From Pseudomonas plecoglossicida NBRC 103162 = DSM 15088 (GTDB lineage: Bacteria; Pseudomonadota; Gammaproteobacteria; Pseudomonadales; Pseudomonadaceae), in the NCBI RefSeq assembly GCF_000730665.1, contig NZ_BBIV01000010.1:1-64000 (forward strand): a stretch of DNA of 64,000 nucleotides, written 5' to 3'. The notes under the pieces were generated by a model that made no database searches, was not told where the DNA came from, and saw only the letters and a list, made by a program, of their open reading frames with translations. The position numbers were made by a program, and so were the translations under genes. Every line of letters starts with the position of its first letter. The stretch's first letter is position 1. Shown piece by piece: positions 37,228 through 47,879 of this stretch.

Positions 37228-37379
37228 TCAAGTCCCCTATAGATAAGTCCAAGACACTGCCCCAAAAGGAAGCGGCTGCAGTGTAAAAGCTGAAAATGAC
37301 GATTCGCCCGTGTCCTGGGATAGACCCTGGCCACGGCAACGAGTTTAGAAAGCGCTGGGCAAAAAAGCGCGCGCGGGCA

Positions 37380-37751
37380 TCAGCCGCCGGATTTTTTTGC
37401 CTTGAAACCCTGTCTGGTCAGCTCACCGATCAGCAGTTCGACGTGATCGCCCTGGATCTCGATGACCCCATCCTTCAAGGCACCACCGGTTCCACAGCGG
37501 CGTTTGAGGGTGGTGGCCAGCTCCTTGAGCTGGTCGAGCGGCAGCGGCACGCCGCTGACGGTGGTCACGGTCTTGCCGCCACGGCCTTTGCTTTCACGGC
37601 GTACACGGGCAATGCCATCGCCTTCGGGGATGATTTGCTGCTTGCAGGTGCAGGCATCCATCGGCTGGCCACAGTCGGGGCAGTGCCGACCGGCATCGGT
37701 GGAGTAAACGAGACCGCCAAGGGCGGCGAAGGAAGAAGCTTTCTTGGCCAC
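37380..37751 (-). CDS. yciH: SUI1/eIF1-family translation factor YciH
   Basis: This 123-residue protein has an N-terminal segment with a CPDCGQPMDACTC cysteine cluster (about residues 23-35) that looks like a small zinc site, and a C-terminal SUI1 domain (about 45-120, with GRGGKTVTTVSGVPL and QGDHVELLIGELTRQGF). YciH is the bacterial homologue of eIF1 and affects start-codon fidelity. I chose the GTG at 37751, which has AGGA upstream. Confidence 0.9.
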   Translation of the reverse strand: MAKKASSFAALGGLVYSTDAGRHCPDCGQPMDACTCKQQIIPEGDGIARVRRESKGRGGKTVTTVSGVPLPLDQLKELATTLKRRCGTGGALKDGVIEIQGDHVELLIGELTRQGFKAKKSGG

Positions 37752-37933
37752 TTTTGTTCCTCGGTGCTGAGGACAAAAACTGGTCGGCGGGAGCCGACCG
37801 CGAAGCCCCACTCTGGCAGGGGCGGCGCTACTGCCGCAAGACCTGCGGCAGCCCGAAAAGGGCGCGCAGTTTAACGATAAATGACGCAGTTGCTAAGTAC
37901 TGGAATGCGCCATTTTGCGAATGATTTGCGACC

Positions 37934-38019
37934 CATCGCCGGCAAGCCGGCTCCCACAGGGGCTGCACAGTGCTCTGGCCTGGTGATCATCCAGCGGGAG
38001 CCGGCTTGCCGGCGATGAG
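37934..38019. repeat. Inverted pair of REP units
   Basis: Units at 37934-37959 and 37994-38019 are inverted copies with the core GCCGGCAAGCCGGCTCCC and a 34-base spacer. They lie between yciH and the Nudix gene and probably end the DUF2333-Nudix transcript. Confidence 0.88.
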
Positions 38020-38041
38020 GCCAGCCCTGCCCGCCCACCTC

Positions 38042-38575
38042 TCAAAGACTGGCCTTGTACCGCTGCAGTGCAGCCAACGAGTCGGGGCAATACGGCTTGA
38101 CCAGGCTTTCTGCTTCCGCCTGTTCGACAGAGATGAACCTCGCCTCGCTTACCTCTTCCGGCTGCAGCCGCAAAGGCGCATCCGACACCGCCGAATACAC
38201 GGCGCACCACAGATGATTGTCCGGCTGGTCGAAATAGAAGCGCTCGTGGAACGTCAACGCCACACCTTCGATCCCCAGTTCCTCGGCCAGCTCACGCGCC
38301 GCGGAGTCGGCATACGCCTCCCCTGCCGCCACCATGCCGCCGGCAGCCACATCCCAGTAGCCCGGATACAACGCCTTGCTCAGGGTGCGTCGGTGCACGC
38401 ACAACTCGCCAGCGCCGTTGAACAACAGGATGAACGTGCAACGGCCGATCAGCCCGCGCTCGCGCAGTTCAGCCCGGGGCAACGCCCCCAACACCTGGTC
38501 GGCGTCGTCCACCCAGGCGACCAGTTCTCGGTCGGAGGCCGCCCGGTGGGCAGCCTCGTCGGGGCCGATGGTCAT
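38042..38575 (-). CDS. Nudix hydrolase (YfcD-like)
   Basis: This 177-residue protein has a full Nudix box, GGMVAAGEAYADSAARELAEELG (read as GX5EX7REUXEEXGU; about residues 76-98, here given split by the family pattern), preceded by HRRTLSKALYPGYWDV. That stretch is typical of YfcD/IDI-type Nudix enzymes. Substrate unknown. The ATG at 38575 lies 2 bases past the DUF2333 stop, so the two genes are cotranscribed. Confidence 0.88.
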   Translation of the reverse strand: MTIGPDEAAHRAASDRELVAWVDDADQVLGALPRAELRERGLIGRCTFILLFNGAGELCVHRRTLSKALYPGYWDVAAGGMVAAGEAYADSAARELAEELGIEGVALTFHERFYFDQPDNHLWCAVYSAVSDAPLRLQPEEVSEARFISVEQAEAESLVKPYCPDSLAALQRYKASL

Positions 38576-38577
38576 GC

Positions 38578-39645
38578 TCAACCCTGCGACAACAGCTGGC
38601 GCAGGTCGATGACTGCGGCGTTGGCCCGGGAAATGTAGTTGGCCATGACCAGCGAATGGTTGGCCCACATGCCGAAGCCGCTGCCGTTCAGGACCATCGG
38701 GCTCCACAGCGCTTCTTGCGAAGCTTCCAGCTCACGAATGATCTGGCGCACGCTGACCGTGGCGTTCTTCTTCGCCAGCACGTCGGCAAAGTCCACCTCG
38801 ATGGCACGCAGCAGGTGCGACAGCGCCCAGGCCTGGCCACGGGCCTCGTAGAACACGTTGTCGATCTGCAGCCATGGGGTTTCCACCAGCTCTTCGTCCA
38901 CCTGCGGCGCCTGGCCGGCAACCACCGACTCGGTCTTCAGGGTACTGTTGAGCTTGACCCGGCCAACGCTGGCCGACAGGCGCTGGGACAGCGAGCCCAG
39001 GCGGGTGGCGACATCGCCCAGCCAGTTGTTCAGGTTGTCGGCGCGGGTATAGAAGATCGCGCCCTTGTCGCCAGCGGCCAGGCGGGTCTGGTAGCGCGAC
39101 AGCGACTTGATGCCTTCTTCGAACTCAGACTCGCTCGATGGCAGGATCCAGCTCTTGTTGTCGAAGTTGAAGCGCGGCTCGGCCTTGGCCAGGTCGGCGT
39201 CCTCGGTGGACTGCGACTGGGAGCGAGCGAAATCCTTGCGCAAGGCGCGGGACAGATCACGCACCTGGACCAGCACGCCGTATTCCCAGCTCGGCATGTT
39301 GTCCATCCACAGCCCTGGCGGGAAGCGGTCGTTGGAAATGTAGCCGCCCGGCTTGTTCAGCAGGGTGCCAGCCACGGTCTTGAGCGTTTCGATCGTGGTG
39401 TAGCCGACCACCATCTGCTGGCCGGTGCGCTCGGCCGATGCCTGGGCGTTCTGCTGCACCGGGAACAGCTCCGGCTCCTCGCTCCAGTACCAGCCCAGGC
39501 CGATGCAGACCAGCAGATACAGGCCGATCAGCGTACCCAGGGCACGGCTCCAGAGGCCGCCAACGTAACTACGGGCGGCGGCGCCGCGGCCGTCGACACG
39601 CTCGCGGGGCTCGGCTTTGGCCTCACGGTTTTTCCAGTCCAGCAT
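38578..39645 (-). CDS. DUF2333 family membrane-anchored protein
   Basis: This 355-residue protein has an Arg-rich cytoplasmic N terminus, one membrane helix (about 33-53, SRALGTLIGLYLLVCIGLGWYW) and a large periplasmic domain of the DUF2333 family (with GGYISNDRFPPGLWMDN and PSWEYGVLVQVRDLSRALR). The function is not known. It is well conserved in gammaproteobacteria. It is the first gene of a two-gene unit with the Nudix hydrolase. Confidence 0.88.
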   Translation of the reverse strand: MLDWKNREAKAEPRERVDGRGAAARSYVGGLWSRALGTLIGLYLLVCIGLGWYWSEEPELFPVQQNAQASAERTGQQMVVGYTTIETLKTVAGTLLNKPGGYISNDRFPPGLWMDNMPSWEYGVLVQVRDLSRALRKDFARSQSQSTEDADLAKAEPRFNFDNKSWILPSSESEFEEGIKSLSRYQTRLAAGDKGAIFYTRADNLNNWLGDVATRLGSLSQRLSASVGRVKLNSTLKTESVVAGQAPQVDEELVETPWLQIDNVFYEARGQAWALSHLLRAIEVDFADVLAKKNATVSVRQIIRELEASQEALWSPMVLNGSGFGMWANHSLVMANYISRANAAVIDLRQLLSQG

Positions 39646-39843
39646 GGCTTTGTCCTTAATCAGTCACGACGGTTCAGGGCTTGGACCACAGGCCTGCGCC
39701 AGGGTGCCACGGCAAGCCCGTGTCGCAGCACTATAAAGCAGACACCGCCTTACGCATAAGCGACCAATGAGTCAGGAACTGAATATCCGTTCCGAACGCT
39801 TTGTTGACATGGCGCGCTTATCGGCCCGAAAAGGGGTGCTAGC

Positions 39844-41271
39844 ATGCAACCATCATTGCACCTGCATATCCCTCCAAAAAGTAGCCAGGACATGACCCAC
39901 GTCGTACCGCCGAGCCCAGGACACCTCGAGCACGAGTTCGATCACATGCTGCAACGCTTGTCGCGTACCCGTGTGCGCAAGGGTGACCGACTCGACCAAC
40001 TGGCACTGCCACCGGCGCGCAAGCCGGTGTATCTGCTGTTGCCAGACCCGGAACCGGCCGAGCGCCTGGCGCAGCAGCTGGAGTTCTTTGGCTTGATCGC
40101 GCAGCCACTGTTCACGACCGAGTCGCTCATGGCGGCATTGACCGAGCAGACACCTGCCGCCATCGTCCTGGATGTCGACTTCGGCGGGCGCGGTTGTGGC
40201 CTGTCCCTGGCCACGCAAATGCAGCAAGGCCTTGAGAGCCCGGTCCCGCTGCTGTTCTTCAGTCTCCACGAAGCCGACACGCCGACCCGCCTGGCCGCCG
40301 TGCGCGCAGGGGGCCAGGCATTTCTCACCGGCACGCTGGAAGCGTCCAGCCTGCTGGAAAGGCTCGAGATCATGACCAGCACCGCCCAGTTCGAGCCCCT
40401 GCGCGTGCTGATCATCGACGACTCCCGCACCCAGGCCCTGCACACCGAGCGCGTACTGAGCTACGCCGGCATGACCACGCGCAGCCTGAGCGATCCGATC
40501 CGCGCCATGGCCGAACTCGCCGACTTCCAGCCCGACCTGATCATTCTCGACCTGTACATGCCGACCTGCTCCGGCCCGGAGCTGGCCAAGGTCATTCGCC
40601 ACAACGACCGCTATGTCAGCGTGCCGATCATTTTCCTGTCCGCCGAGGACGACCTGGACAAGCAGCTCGACGCCATGAGCGAAGGCGCCGACGACTTCCT
40701 GACCAAGCCGATCAGCTCGCGCCAGCTGATCACCACCGTGCGCAACCGTGCCGCGCGGGCGCGCTACCTGAAGTCGCGCATGATCCGCGACAGCCTCACC
40801 GGGCTGTACAACCACACACATATCCTGCAACTGCTCGAGGACTGCAGCTTGCGCGCCCGCCGCGAAGGCCAACCTTTGAGCTTCGCCATGCTCGACATCG
40901 ACCACTTCAAGAAGATCAACGACCGCCATGGGCACCCCATGGGCGACCGGGTGATCAAGAGCCTCGCGCTGTTTCTCAAGCAACGCCTGCGCAAGACCGA
41001 TCTGATTGGCCGTTACGGTGGCGAGGAGTTTGCCATCGTCATGCCCGATACCACGCTGGAAGCTGCCTGCCGGGTGCTGGACGAAATCCGCCAGCGCTTT
41101 GCCGAAGTCCTCTACCCCGCGCAACCGCAGGATCTGCAGTGCACCTTCAGTGCCGGCGTGGTGCAACTGAACGAGACGCTGGATGCGCTGACCATGGCCA
41201 GCTCGGCAGATGAAGCGTTGTACCGGGCCAAGCATGCGGGGCGAAACCGCGTGATGCAGGCGACGTCCTGA
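39844..41271 (+). CDS. Two-receiver diguanylate cyclase (PleD-like)
   Basis: This 475-residue cytoplasmic protein has a degenerate first receiver (about residues 60-175, AIVLDVDFGG), a canonical second receiver (about 187-305; phosphoacceptor Asp236 in LIILDLYMPT) and a GGDEF domain (about 318-472). The active site is GGEEF at 392-396, and the inhibitory I-site RKTD lies at 383-386, five residues upstream. It should make c-di-GMP under product feedback. The order receiver-receiver-GGDEF is that of PleD. The ATG at 39844 follows AAAGGGG; an in-frame ATG is at 39892. A chemoreceptor gene follows after 111 bases. Confidence 0.92.
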   Translation: MQPSLHLHIPPKSSQDMTHVVPPSPGHLEHEFDHMLQRLSRTRVRKGDRLDQLALPPARKPVYLLLPDPEPAERLAQQLEFFGLIAQPLFTTESLMAALTEQTPAAIVLDVDFGGRGCGLSLATQMQQGLESPVPLLFFSLHEADTPTRLAAVRAGGQAFLTGTLEASSLLERLEIMTSTAQFEPLRVLIIDDSRTQALHTERVLSYAGMTTRSLSDPIRAMAELADFQPDLIILDLYMPTCSGPELAKVIRHNDRYVSVPIIFLSAEDDLDKQLDAMSEGADDFLTKPISSRQLITTVRNRAARARYLKSRMIRDSLTGLYNHTHILQLLEDCSLRARREGQPLSFAMLDIDHFKKINDRHGHPMGDRVIKSLALFLKQRLRKTDLIGRYGGEEFAIVMPDTTLEAACRVLDEIRQRFAEVLYPAQPQDLQCTFSAGVVQLNETLDALTMASSADEALYRAKHAGRNRVMQATS

Positions 41272-41382
41272 CGCGTTGCCTCACGCAGGCATGGCATCAA
41301 GCCACTACCGTCATCACCACGTCACAAAATAGCAATAACTTCAGGCACCTACCTCCACTCCCCCCGCAGGAAGTTCGCGGCT

Positions 41383-43344
41383 ATGCGCCTGAAGTGGCTG
41401 ACCAATTTCAACACCCTGTTGCTGGTGACCGTGTGTATTGCCCTGGGTGCGACCCTGTGGTGGTCACAGCGCGCCCTGGAGCGCCCCTATCAATTGATGG
41501 AGCGCTACCTGAGCCTGTCACAGCTGTTCCAGAACCAGGCCGCACGCAACATCCAGGCTTACCTGGGCAACGGCGACGCCGTACGCCATGCCTCGGCCAT
41601 GGAAGCCAACCAGCAGTTGCAAGCGGCCTTGGCCGAACTGCCTGACGAGCTCGCCAGCCAGTTGCGGCCCAGCCTGGACGCTCTGAACGCCTACAGCGCC
41701 AACGAGCTGCTGGCGGCCGGCAAGCTGGCGGGCGACCCGCAAGCCTTGCTGTTGCAGGCCGAGCGGGAGCTGGGTGCGAATCTCGAACAACTGGCCCGGT
41801 ATGCCCGCGACAGCAGCAGTCCGGATGCCAACCACTACCTGCCGCCTGTGCTCGATGCCAGCGTGCACCTGGGCCGACTTTCGCTGGCCCGTGACAAGCT
41901 GGTCAGCAGCGGCCGTGCCGAGCTTGCCGACGAAGTGCAACGCGAGCTGCAACTGATCCGTGCCCAGGCCCAGGTCATCGACAGCCTGCCACTGCTGGGC
42001 GTCACCCGCGCCGCCGAATCCGGCGCCGACGACTTCGCCGCCCTGATGGGCCTGGAGGCCCAGGCAGCTGTGCAACAGGAAGATTCCGCGGTTGCCCTCA
42101 AGCGCGACCTGCAGAGCCTGCTCAACCGCTACCCGGCAGAACTGCAACGTACCCGCGAGCAGATCGAACGGCGCAGCGCTTTGGCCGCCAGCACCCATGA
42201 GCGGCTCGAAGCCGTGCAGCAGGCCATCGCCGGCCTTGAGCCGCAAGTGCGCAGCCAGCACGCCAGGATCGCCAGCGAGGTGCGCCTCATGCAAGGGCTG
42301 ATGATCGGACTGATCCTGCTGATCGCCCTGCTCATCGATAGCTTGCAGCGGCGCCTGGCGCGCACCCTGACCAGCCTGGCACCGGCCCTTTCACGCTGGG
42401 CCGAAGGCGATTTCGCCGAGGCCATTGCGCTGGGGAGGACCAACCGCGAGCTGCACGACATCCAGGAATCGCTCAACCGCCTGCGCCACTACCTGGCGGA
42501 ACTGGTCGGCACCATCCGTCACAACGCCGAGCAGGTCGCCGGCAGCAGCCACGCCCTGGCGGGCATGAGCGCCGCACTGCACCACGGCGCCGAACGCCAG
42601 GCCGGTGACACCGGGCAGATCCGCGATGCGCTGGGCGAGCTGGAAGCGACCATCCAGCAGGTGGCCGGTGACGCCAGTTCCGCCGCCGATGCCAGCCGCG
42701 ATGCAGGTCGAGCCGTGGAACACGGCCAGGCGGTGATCGGCCAGAGCCTGACGGGCCTGCGATCACTGGTCGACGAGGTACAGGGCAATGCCCGCATGAT
42801 CGAGCAACTGGCCGAAGAGTCGGCCACCATCGGTGGGGTGCTGACGGTGATTCGCTCGATCGCCGAGCAGACCAACCTGCTGGCCTTGAACGCCGCCATC
42901 GAAGCCGCCCGTGCCGGCGAGCTGGGCCGCGGGTTTGCCGTGGTGGCGGACGAGGTGCGCTCGCTGGCGCAACGCACCACCGGGGCGACTGGCGAGATCC
43001 AGGCCCTGATCGACCGCCTGCAGCAGGCCGCGCGGCAATCGGTGGCGGGCATGCGGGCGCAGCTCGAACATGCCGAAGCCACCGCCAATCAGGCCCAGGC
43101 CGCCGATGGCGCGCTGGACGAGATCGTCAGCGCGATCCGCACGATTGCCGATACCGCGGTGCGCATCGCCGATGTCACGGCGCAACAGAGCGGCGCCGTC
43201 AGCGAGATTCGCGATCACAGCGAGCGGATTCATGAGCTGGGTGAAGACAATCTGCAGAGGATTGGCGAAGGGCGCGAGCAAGGAGAGCAGTTGTTGAATC
43301 TGGGTGGAGAGCTCAATCGCGCTGTTCGCGCCTTCAGGGTTTGA
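41383..43344 (+). CDS. Methyl-accepting chemotaxis protein
   Basis: This 653-residue chemoreceptor has membrane helix 1 at about residues 8-28, a long all-helical periplasmic domain (about 30-300, rich in Leu, Gln and Arg and probably a helical-bimodular bundle), membrane helix 2 (about 303-323, [16 protein letters not shown]), a HAMP-like segment with [14 protein letters not shown], and a full signalling domain whose hairpin tip is [20 protein letters not shown] near residue 495. [19 protein letters not shown] is intact, unlike in the pseudogene at 14319. Ligand unknown. It follows the diguanylate cyclase and may be cotranscribed. Confidence 0.93.
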   Translation: MRLKWLTNFNTLLLVTVCIALGATLWWSQRALERPYQLMERYLSLSQLFQNQAARNIQAYLGNGDAVRHASAMEANQQLQAALAELPDELASQLRPSLDALNAYSANELLAAGKLAGDPQALLLQAERELGANLEQLARYARDSSSPDANHYLPPVLDASVHLGRLSLARDKLVSSGRAELADEVQRELQLIRAQAQVIDSLPLLGVTRAAESGADDFAALMGLEAQAAVQQEDSAVALKRDLQSLLNRYPAELQRTREQIERRSALAASTHERLEAVQQAIAGLEPQVRSQHARIASEVRLMQGLMIGLILLIALLIDSLQRRLARTLTSLAPALSRWAEGDFAEAIALGRTNRELHDIQESLNRLRHYLAELVGTIRHNAEQVAGSSHALAGMSAALHHGAERQAGDTGQIRDALGELEATIQQVAGDASSAADASRDAGRAVEHGQAVIGQSLTGLRSLVDEVQGNARMIEQLAEESATIGGVLTVIRSIAEQTNLLALNAAIEAARAGELGRGFAVVADEVRSLAQRTTGATGEIQALIDRLQQAARQSVAGMRAQLEHAEATANQAQAADGALDEIVSAIRTIADTAVRIADVTAQQSGAVSEIRDHSERIHELGEDNLQRIGEGREQGEQLLNLGGELNRAVRAFRV

Positions 43345-43349
43345 CCTTG

Positions 43350-43367
43350 TCGCCGGCTTGCCGGCGA
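43350..43367. repeat. Single REP core
   Basis: TCGCCGGC, TT and GCCGGCGA form an 18-base inverted repeat just past the chemoreceptor stop, probably also its terminator. Confidence 0.6.
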
Positions 43368-43471
43368 TAGAACCAGAACAGCCACCGCTGTACCCTCGGA
43401 CATCAGTCGCCCCTCCCAACCCCCGCCAACTCCGCTATCATGCCCCGCAAGTTCCACCTCGCGAGTCCGCC

Positions 43472-45244
43472 ATGCGCCGCCTGTTTTTCCTGCTGTTCCT
43501 GCTGCTGGCCAGCCCTGCCTTCGCCACGGGCCTGCTCGACAACCGCCCCAGCGCCACCCTGGGCGCCGCCTCGCTGTCCAGCGGTGCCGACTTCCTGCCC
43601 GTGCACGAGGCCTTCAAGCTCAGCCTGGTGCAGGCCGACGCCCAGACTCTCAAGTTGCGCTTCGTCGCCACCGACGGCTACTACCTCTATCGCCACCGCT
43701 TCCAGTTCCGCACCGAGCCTGCGGACATCGCCCTGGGCACACCGAACATCCCCAAGGGCGAGGCCAAGCACGACGAGTTCTTCGGCGATGTCGAGGTCTA
43801 CCACGGCGTGCTCGACATCGAACTGCCGCGCAACGACGCCCGGGCCTTCACCTTGCTGGTGGGCTACCAGGGCTGCGCCGACAAAGGCTTGTGCTACCCG
43901 CCGGAAACCGCGCGGCTGAGCATCGACGGTGACGGCGCCGGGGCTCTTCCGGCAAGCGCCGAGCGGGCCTGGAGCTGGAAATCGTTGCTGCTGTTCTTCC
44001 TCGCCGGGGTCGGCCTGACCTTCACCCCGTGCGTGCTGCCGATGTTGCCGATCCTTTCCGGCGTGGTCATGCGTGGCCAGGCCGGCGGCTTGCGCGGCCT
44101 GGCGCTGTCGCTGGCGTACATCCTGCCGATGGCGGCCAGCTTTGCCGTGCTGGGTGCGTTGATGGGCCTGTTCGGCGCCGGCCTGAACCTGCAGGCGCGA
44201 CTCCAGTCAGCCTGGGTGCTGGTGCCCTTCGCACTGTTCTTCGTGCTGTTCGCCCTGGCCATGTTCGGCCTGTTCGAACTCAAGCTGCCGCGAGCCTTGA
44301 GCAATCGCCTGGAAAACGTGGCCAACCACACCCGCGGCGGCTCGCTGCTGGGCGCTGCGATCCTGGGGGTGTTGTCGAGCCTGCTGGTGTCGCCCTGCGT
44401 CTCGGCGCCGCTGGCCGGCGCCTTGCTGTACATCAGCGCCAGCGGCGACGCCCTGGGCGGCGCGCTCAAGCTGTTCGCCCTGGGCCTGGGCATGGGTGCT
44501 CCGCTGCTGCTGGTCGCAACCGGTGGCGCGGCGTGGCTGCCCAAGAGCGGCCCTTGGCTGAACACGGTGAAGAACGCTATTGGTGTGCTGCTGCTGGGCC
44601 TTGCCATCGGCCTGCTCAGCCGCGTGCTGCCGGGCCCGGCGACCCTGCTGCTGGTCGGCTTCCTGGCCGCCGGGGTAGCGCTGTTCTTCGGCGCCCTGGA
44701 GTTCGTGGTCAAGACCCCACGCCAGCGCCTGGCGCAATTGCTGGGCCTCGCCTTGCTGGTGTACGCCCTGGCCTGCTGGTATGGCGCGTTGAACGGCCAG
44801 GGCGACCCTTTGCGCCCACTGCCACCGCCCGCGGCGGCGGGCTCGCTCAGCGCCAGCGTCGAGAAAGAGAACGCCTGGCAGACCGTCACCACCCCTGCCG
44901 CCCTGGACGCCGCGCTGGCGGCCGCCAAGGCCAGCGGCCAGCCGGTCTTGCTCGACTGGTACGCCGACTGGTGCATCAGTTGCAAGGTGATCGAACACGA
45001 AGTGCTCAACGCCCCCCAAGTCCAGTCCCAGCTGGGCACTTTCAAACTGCTGCGTTTCGATATCACCCAGAGCAATACGGAACAACGCGCCCTGCTCGAC
45101 CGCTACCAACTTTTCGGCCCACCCGCGCTGTTGTTCTTTGCCGCGAACGGCAGCGAAATGACCGCCGATCGGGTGATTGGCGAGATAAACGCCGGCGATT
45201 TCGCCGAAGTTCTTGCGCGCGTGCGTGGCAAACTCGGTCTCTAA
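43472..45244 (+). CDS. dsbD: Thiol:disulfide interchange protein DsbD
   Basis: This 590-residue inner-membrane protein passes electrons from cytoplasmic thioredoxin to periplasmic DsbC, DsbG and CcmG. It has a signal peptide (MRRLFFLLFLLLASPAFA), an alpha domain with Cys135 and Cys141 (YQGCADKGLCYPP), eight membrane helices with Cys187 (FTPCVLPM) and Cys309 (VSPCVSAPL), and a gamma thioredoxin domain with DWCISCK (Cys501/Cys504). All three redox pairs are present. The start is set by the signal peptide. Confidence 0.95.
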   Translation: MRRLFFLLFLLLASPAFATGLLDNRPSATLGAASLSSGADFLPVHEAFKLSLVQADAQTLKLRFVATDGYYLYRHRFQFRTEPADIALGTPNIPKGEAKHDEFFGDVEVYHGVLDIELPRNDARAFTLLVGYQGCADKGLCYPPETARLSIDGDGAGALPASAERAWSWKSLLLFFLAGVGLTFTPCVLPMLPILSGVVMRGQAGGLRGLALSLAYILPMAASFAVLGALMGLFGAGLNLQARLQSAWVLVPFALFFVLFALAMFGLFELKLPRALSNRLENVANHTRGGSLLGAAILGVLSSLLVSPCVSAPLAGALLYISASGDALGGALKLFALGLGMGAPLLLVATGGAAWLPKSGPWLNTVKNAIGVLLLGLAIGLLSRVLPGPATLLLVGFLAAGVALFFGALEFVVKTPRQRLAQLLGLALLVYALACWYGALNGQGDPLRPLPPPAAAGSLSASVEKENAWQTVTTPAALDAALAAAKASGQPVLLDWYADWCISCKVIEHEVLNAPQVQSQLGTFKLLRFDITQSNTEQRALLDRYQLFGPPALLFFAANGSEMTADRVIGEINAGDFAEVLARVRGKLGL

Positions 45245-45245
45245 C

Positions 45246-45262
45246 TTCCCGCGGGCCGGGAA
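45246..45262 (+). terminator. Short hairpin after dsbD
   Basis: TTCCCG and CGGGAA pair around a 5-base loop one base past the dsbD stop, with ATTT following. Weak terminator candidate. Confidence 0.4.
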
Positions 45263-45424
45263 ATTTCCGCCATTGAGTGACCGGATTTAATTATTTGGTC
45301 ACATACTTCGCGCGAACCTCGGACATTGTGCCGGCTATTGCCGGGAACTGGACACTTGCCGTCGCTTTACGGCACACTCGCCGCGCTGTGTCGAATTGCC
45401 CTACAAATTCAAGGAAATCTGCAG

Positions 45425-45877
45425 ATGGCAACCCTACTGGTGCTCCATGGCCCCAACCTGAACCTGCTCGGTACCCGGGAGCCTGGCCACTATGGCGCCG
45501 TGACCCTGGCCCAGATCAACCAGGACCTGGAGCAGCGCGCCCGCGCCGCTGGCCATCATCTGCAGTACCTGCAGAGCAATGCCGAGTACGAACTGATTGA
45601 CCGTATTCACGCCGCACGCAACGAGGGTGTGGACTTCATCCTGATCAATCCGGCTGCTTTCACCCACACAAGTGTCGCATTACGTGACGCATTGCTTGCG
45701 GTGAGCATCCCATTCATCGAAGTGCACCTGTCCAACGTGCACAAACGCGAACCGTTCCGTCACCACTCCTACTTCTCCGATGTCGCCGTAGGAGTGATCT
45801 GCGGCCTCGGCGCCAGCGGTTATCGCCTGGCCCTGGAGTCCGCGCTGGAACAACTGGCTGCCAACGCACAGCCCTGA
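45425..45877 (+). CDS. aroQ: Type II 3-dehydroquinate dehydratase
   Basis: This 150-residue dodecameric enzyme dehydrates 3-dehydroquinate to 3-dehydroshikimate in the shikimate pathway. Motifs are [16 protein letters not shown] (with the catalytic Tyr), [17 protein letters not shown] and the catalytic His in [24 protein letters not shown] precedes the ATG. It lies upstream of accBC, an arrangement widely conserved in gammaproteobacteria. Confidence 0.96.
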   Translation: MATLLVLHGPNLNLLGTREPGHYGAVTLAQINQDLEQRARAAGHHLQYLQSNAEYELIDRIHAARNEGVDFILINPAAFTHTSVALRDALLAVSIPFIEVHLSNVHKREPFRHHSYFSDVAVGVICGLGASGYRLALESALEQLAANAQP

Positions 45878-45977
45878 TGATTGAGACCCTGGCCTATGTG
45901 GGCCGGGGTTCGAGAGAAACGTTCAGATACGTTTTTAAATTACGCCCCCTGACCGAACCTTTGGGAGTTGATGATTA

Positions 45978-46439
45978 ATGGATATCCGTAAAGTCAAGAA
46001 ACTGATCGAGCTGCTGGAAGAGTCTGGCATCGACGAGCTGGAGATCAAGGAAGGCGAAGAGTCGGTCCGTATCAGCCGTCACAGCAAGACCCCAGCGGCT
46101 CAACAGTTCTACGCACCTGCACCGATGGCTGCCGCTCCTGTAGCTGCTCCGGTCGCCGCCGCTGCCCCTGTTGCCGAAGCCACCGCTGCTGCCCCGGCCC
46201 TGCGTGGCACCGTGATCAAGTCGCCAATGGTCGGTACCTTCTACCGCAAGCCTTCGCCGACCTCGCCGAACTACGCTGAAGTCGGCCAGACCGTGAAGAA
46301 AGGCGACACCCTGTGCATCGTCGAAGCGATGAAGATGATGAACCACATCGAATGCGAATGCAGCGGTGTCATCGACGCCATCCTGGTGGAAGACGGTCAG
46401 CCGGTTGAGTTTGACCAGCCGCTGTTCACCATCGTTTGA
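45978..46439 (+). CDS. accB: Biotin carboxyl carrier protein of acetyl-CoA carboxylase
   Basis: This 153-residue BCCP has an N-terminal helical part ([20 protein letters not shown]), an Ala/Pro-rich flexible linker (about 36-72) and a C-terminal biotinyl domain with [10 protein letters not shown], where the Lys of MKM carries biotin. It transfers carboxybiotin to the AccAD transferase for malonyl-CoA synthesis. It is followed by accC after 17 bases. Confidence 0.97.
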   Translation: MDIRKVKKLIELLEESGIDELEIKEGEESVRISRHSKTPAAQQFYAPAPMAAAPVAAPVAAAAPVAEATAAAPALRGTVIKSPMVGTFYRKPSPTSPNYAEVGQTVKKGDTLCIVEAMKMMNHIECECSGVIDAILVEDGQPVEFDQPLFTIV

Positions 46440-46456
46440 TTCGCGGAGAGCCAACG

Positions 46457-47812
46457 ATGTCTGGGAAGCTCGAAAAAGTCCTGATCGCCAACCGCGGGGA
46501 AATTGCCCTGCGGATCCTGCGTGCCTGCAAAGAGCTGGGCATCAAGACCGTCGCGGTGCACTCCACCGCCGACCGCGAACTGATGCACCTGGGCCTGGCA
46601 GACGAGTCGGTCTGCATCGGTCCTGCATCGTCCAAGGATTCGTACCTGCACATCCCGGCGATCATCGCTGCGGCTGAAGTGACAGGCGCCACAGCCATTC
46701 ACCCTGGCTACGGTTTCCTGGCGGAAAACGCCGACTTCGCCGAGCAGGTGGAAAAGTCCGGTTTCGCCTTCATCGGCCCGAAAGCCGACACCATTCGCCT
46801 GATGGGCGACAAGGTTTCGGCCAAGGACGCGATGATCAAGACCGGCGTACCGACCGTGCCGGGCTCCGATGGCCCGCTGCCGGAAGACGAAGAGGTCGCC
46901 CTGGCGATCGCCCGTGACGTCGGCTACCCGGTGATCATCAAGGCCGCCGGTGGCGGTGGTGGTCGCGGCATGCGCGTGGTGCACAAGGAAGAGGACCTGA
47001 TTGCCTCGGCCAAGCTCACCCGTACCGAAGCCGGTGCTGCCTTCGGCAACCCGATGGTCTACCTGGAGAAGTTCCTGACCAACCCACGCCACGTGGAAGT
47101 TCAGGTCTTGTCCGACGGCCAGGGCAACGCCATTCACCTGGGCGACCGCGACTGCTCGCTGCAGCGCCGTCACCAGAAGGTGCTGGAAGAAGCGCCTGCC
47201 CCGGGCATCGACGAGAAAGCCCGCCAGGAAGTCTTCAAGCGTTGCGTCGATGCGTGCGTCGAGATCGGCTACCGCGGTGCCGGTACCTTCGAATTCCTGT
47301 ACGAGAACGGCCGTTTCTACTTCATCGAGATGAACACCCGCGTGCAGGTTGAGCATCCGGTGTCGGAAATGGTCACCGGTATCGACATCGTCAAGGAGAT
47401 GCTCAGCATCGCTGCTGGCAACAAGCTGTCGATCCGCCAGGAAGACGTGGTCATCCGTGGCCACTCGCTGGAGTGCCGAATCAACGCCGAAGACCCGAAG
47501 AAGTTCATCCCGAGCCCAGGCAAGGTGAAGCACTTCCACGCTCCGGGCGGCAACGGTGTTCGCGTCGATTCGCACCTGTACAGCGGTTACTCGGTTCCGC
47601 CGAACTACGACTCGCTGATCGGCAAGCTGATCACCTACGGCAAGGACCGCGACGAAGCCATGGCGCGCATGCGCAACGCCCTGGACGAGATCGTCGTCGA
47701 CGGCATCAAGACCAACATCCCGCTGCACCGCGACCTGGTGCGTGATGAAGGTTTCTGCAAAGGCGGCGTCAACATCCACTACCTCGAGCACAAACTGGCT
47801 AGCCAGGAGTGA
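46457..47812 (+). CDS. accC: Biotin carboxylase of acetyl-CoA carboxylase
   Basis: This 451-residue ATP-grasp enzyme carboxylates biotin on AccB with bicarbonate and ATP. It has the start [19 protein letters not shown], the glycine-rich lid [15 protein letters not shown] (near residue 160), and [15 protein letters not shown] with the metal and bicarbonate residues. Length matches E. coli (449). GGAG lies upstream of the ATG. A clear terminator follows. Confidence 0.97.
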   Translation: MSGKLEKVLIANRGEIALRILRACKELGIKTVAVHSTADRELMHLGLADESVCIGPASSKDSYLHIPAIIAAAEVTGATAIHPGYGFLAENADFAEQVEKSGFAFIGPKADTIRLMGDKVSAKDAMIKTGVPTVPGSDGPLPEDEEVALAIARDVGYPVIIKAAGGGGGRGMRVVHKEEDLIASAKLTRTEAGAAFGNPMVYLEKFLTNPRHVEVQVLSDGQGNAIHLGDRDCSLQRRHQKVLEEAPAPGIDEKARQEVFKRCVDACVEIGYRGAGTFEFLYENGRFYFIEMNTRVQVEHPVSEMVTGIDIVKEMLSIAAGNKLSIRQEDVVIRGHSLECRINAEDPKKFIPSPGKVKHFHAPGGNGVRVDSHLYSGYSVPPNYDSLIGKLITYGKDRDEAMARMRNALDEIVVDGIKTNIPLHRDLVRDEGFCKGGVNIHYLEHKLASQE

Positions 47813-47836
47813 TCGCGGTAGCGTGATGCACGAAAA

Positions 47837-47861
47837 CCCCGGCCCTGTGCCGGGGTTTTTT
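47837..47861 (+). terminator. Intrinsic terminator of aroQ-accBC unit
   Basis: CCCCGGC and GCCGGGG pair around CCTGT, followed by six T residues, 25 bases past the accC stop. Confidence 0.88.
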
Positions 47862-47879
47862 ATTGCCTGTTCGGGCCTC

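Noticed and set aside
37934-38019. Attachment site or insertion-sequence terminal repeats
   Set aside because: The inverted repeats match the REP core seen at several gene ends; no transposase lies between or near them.
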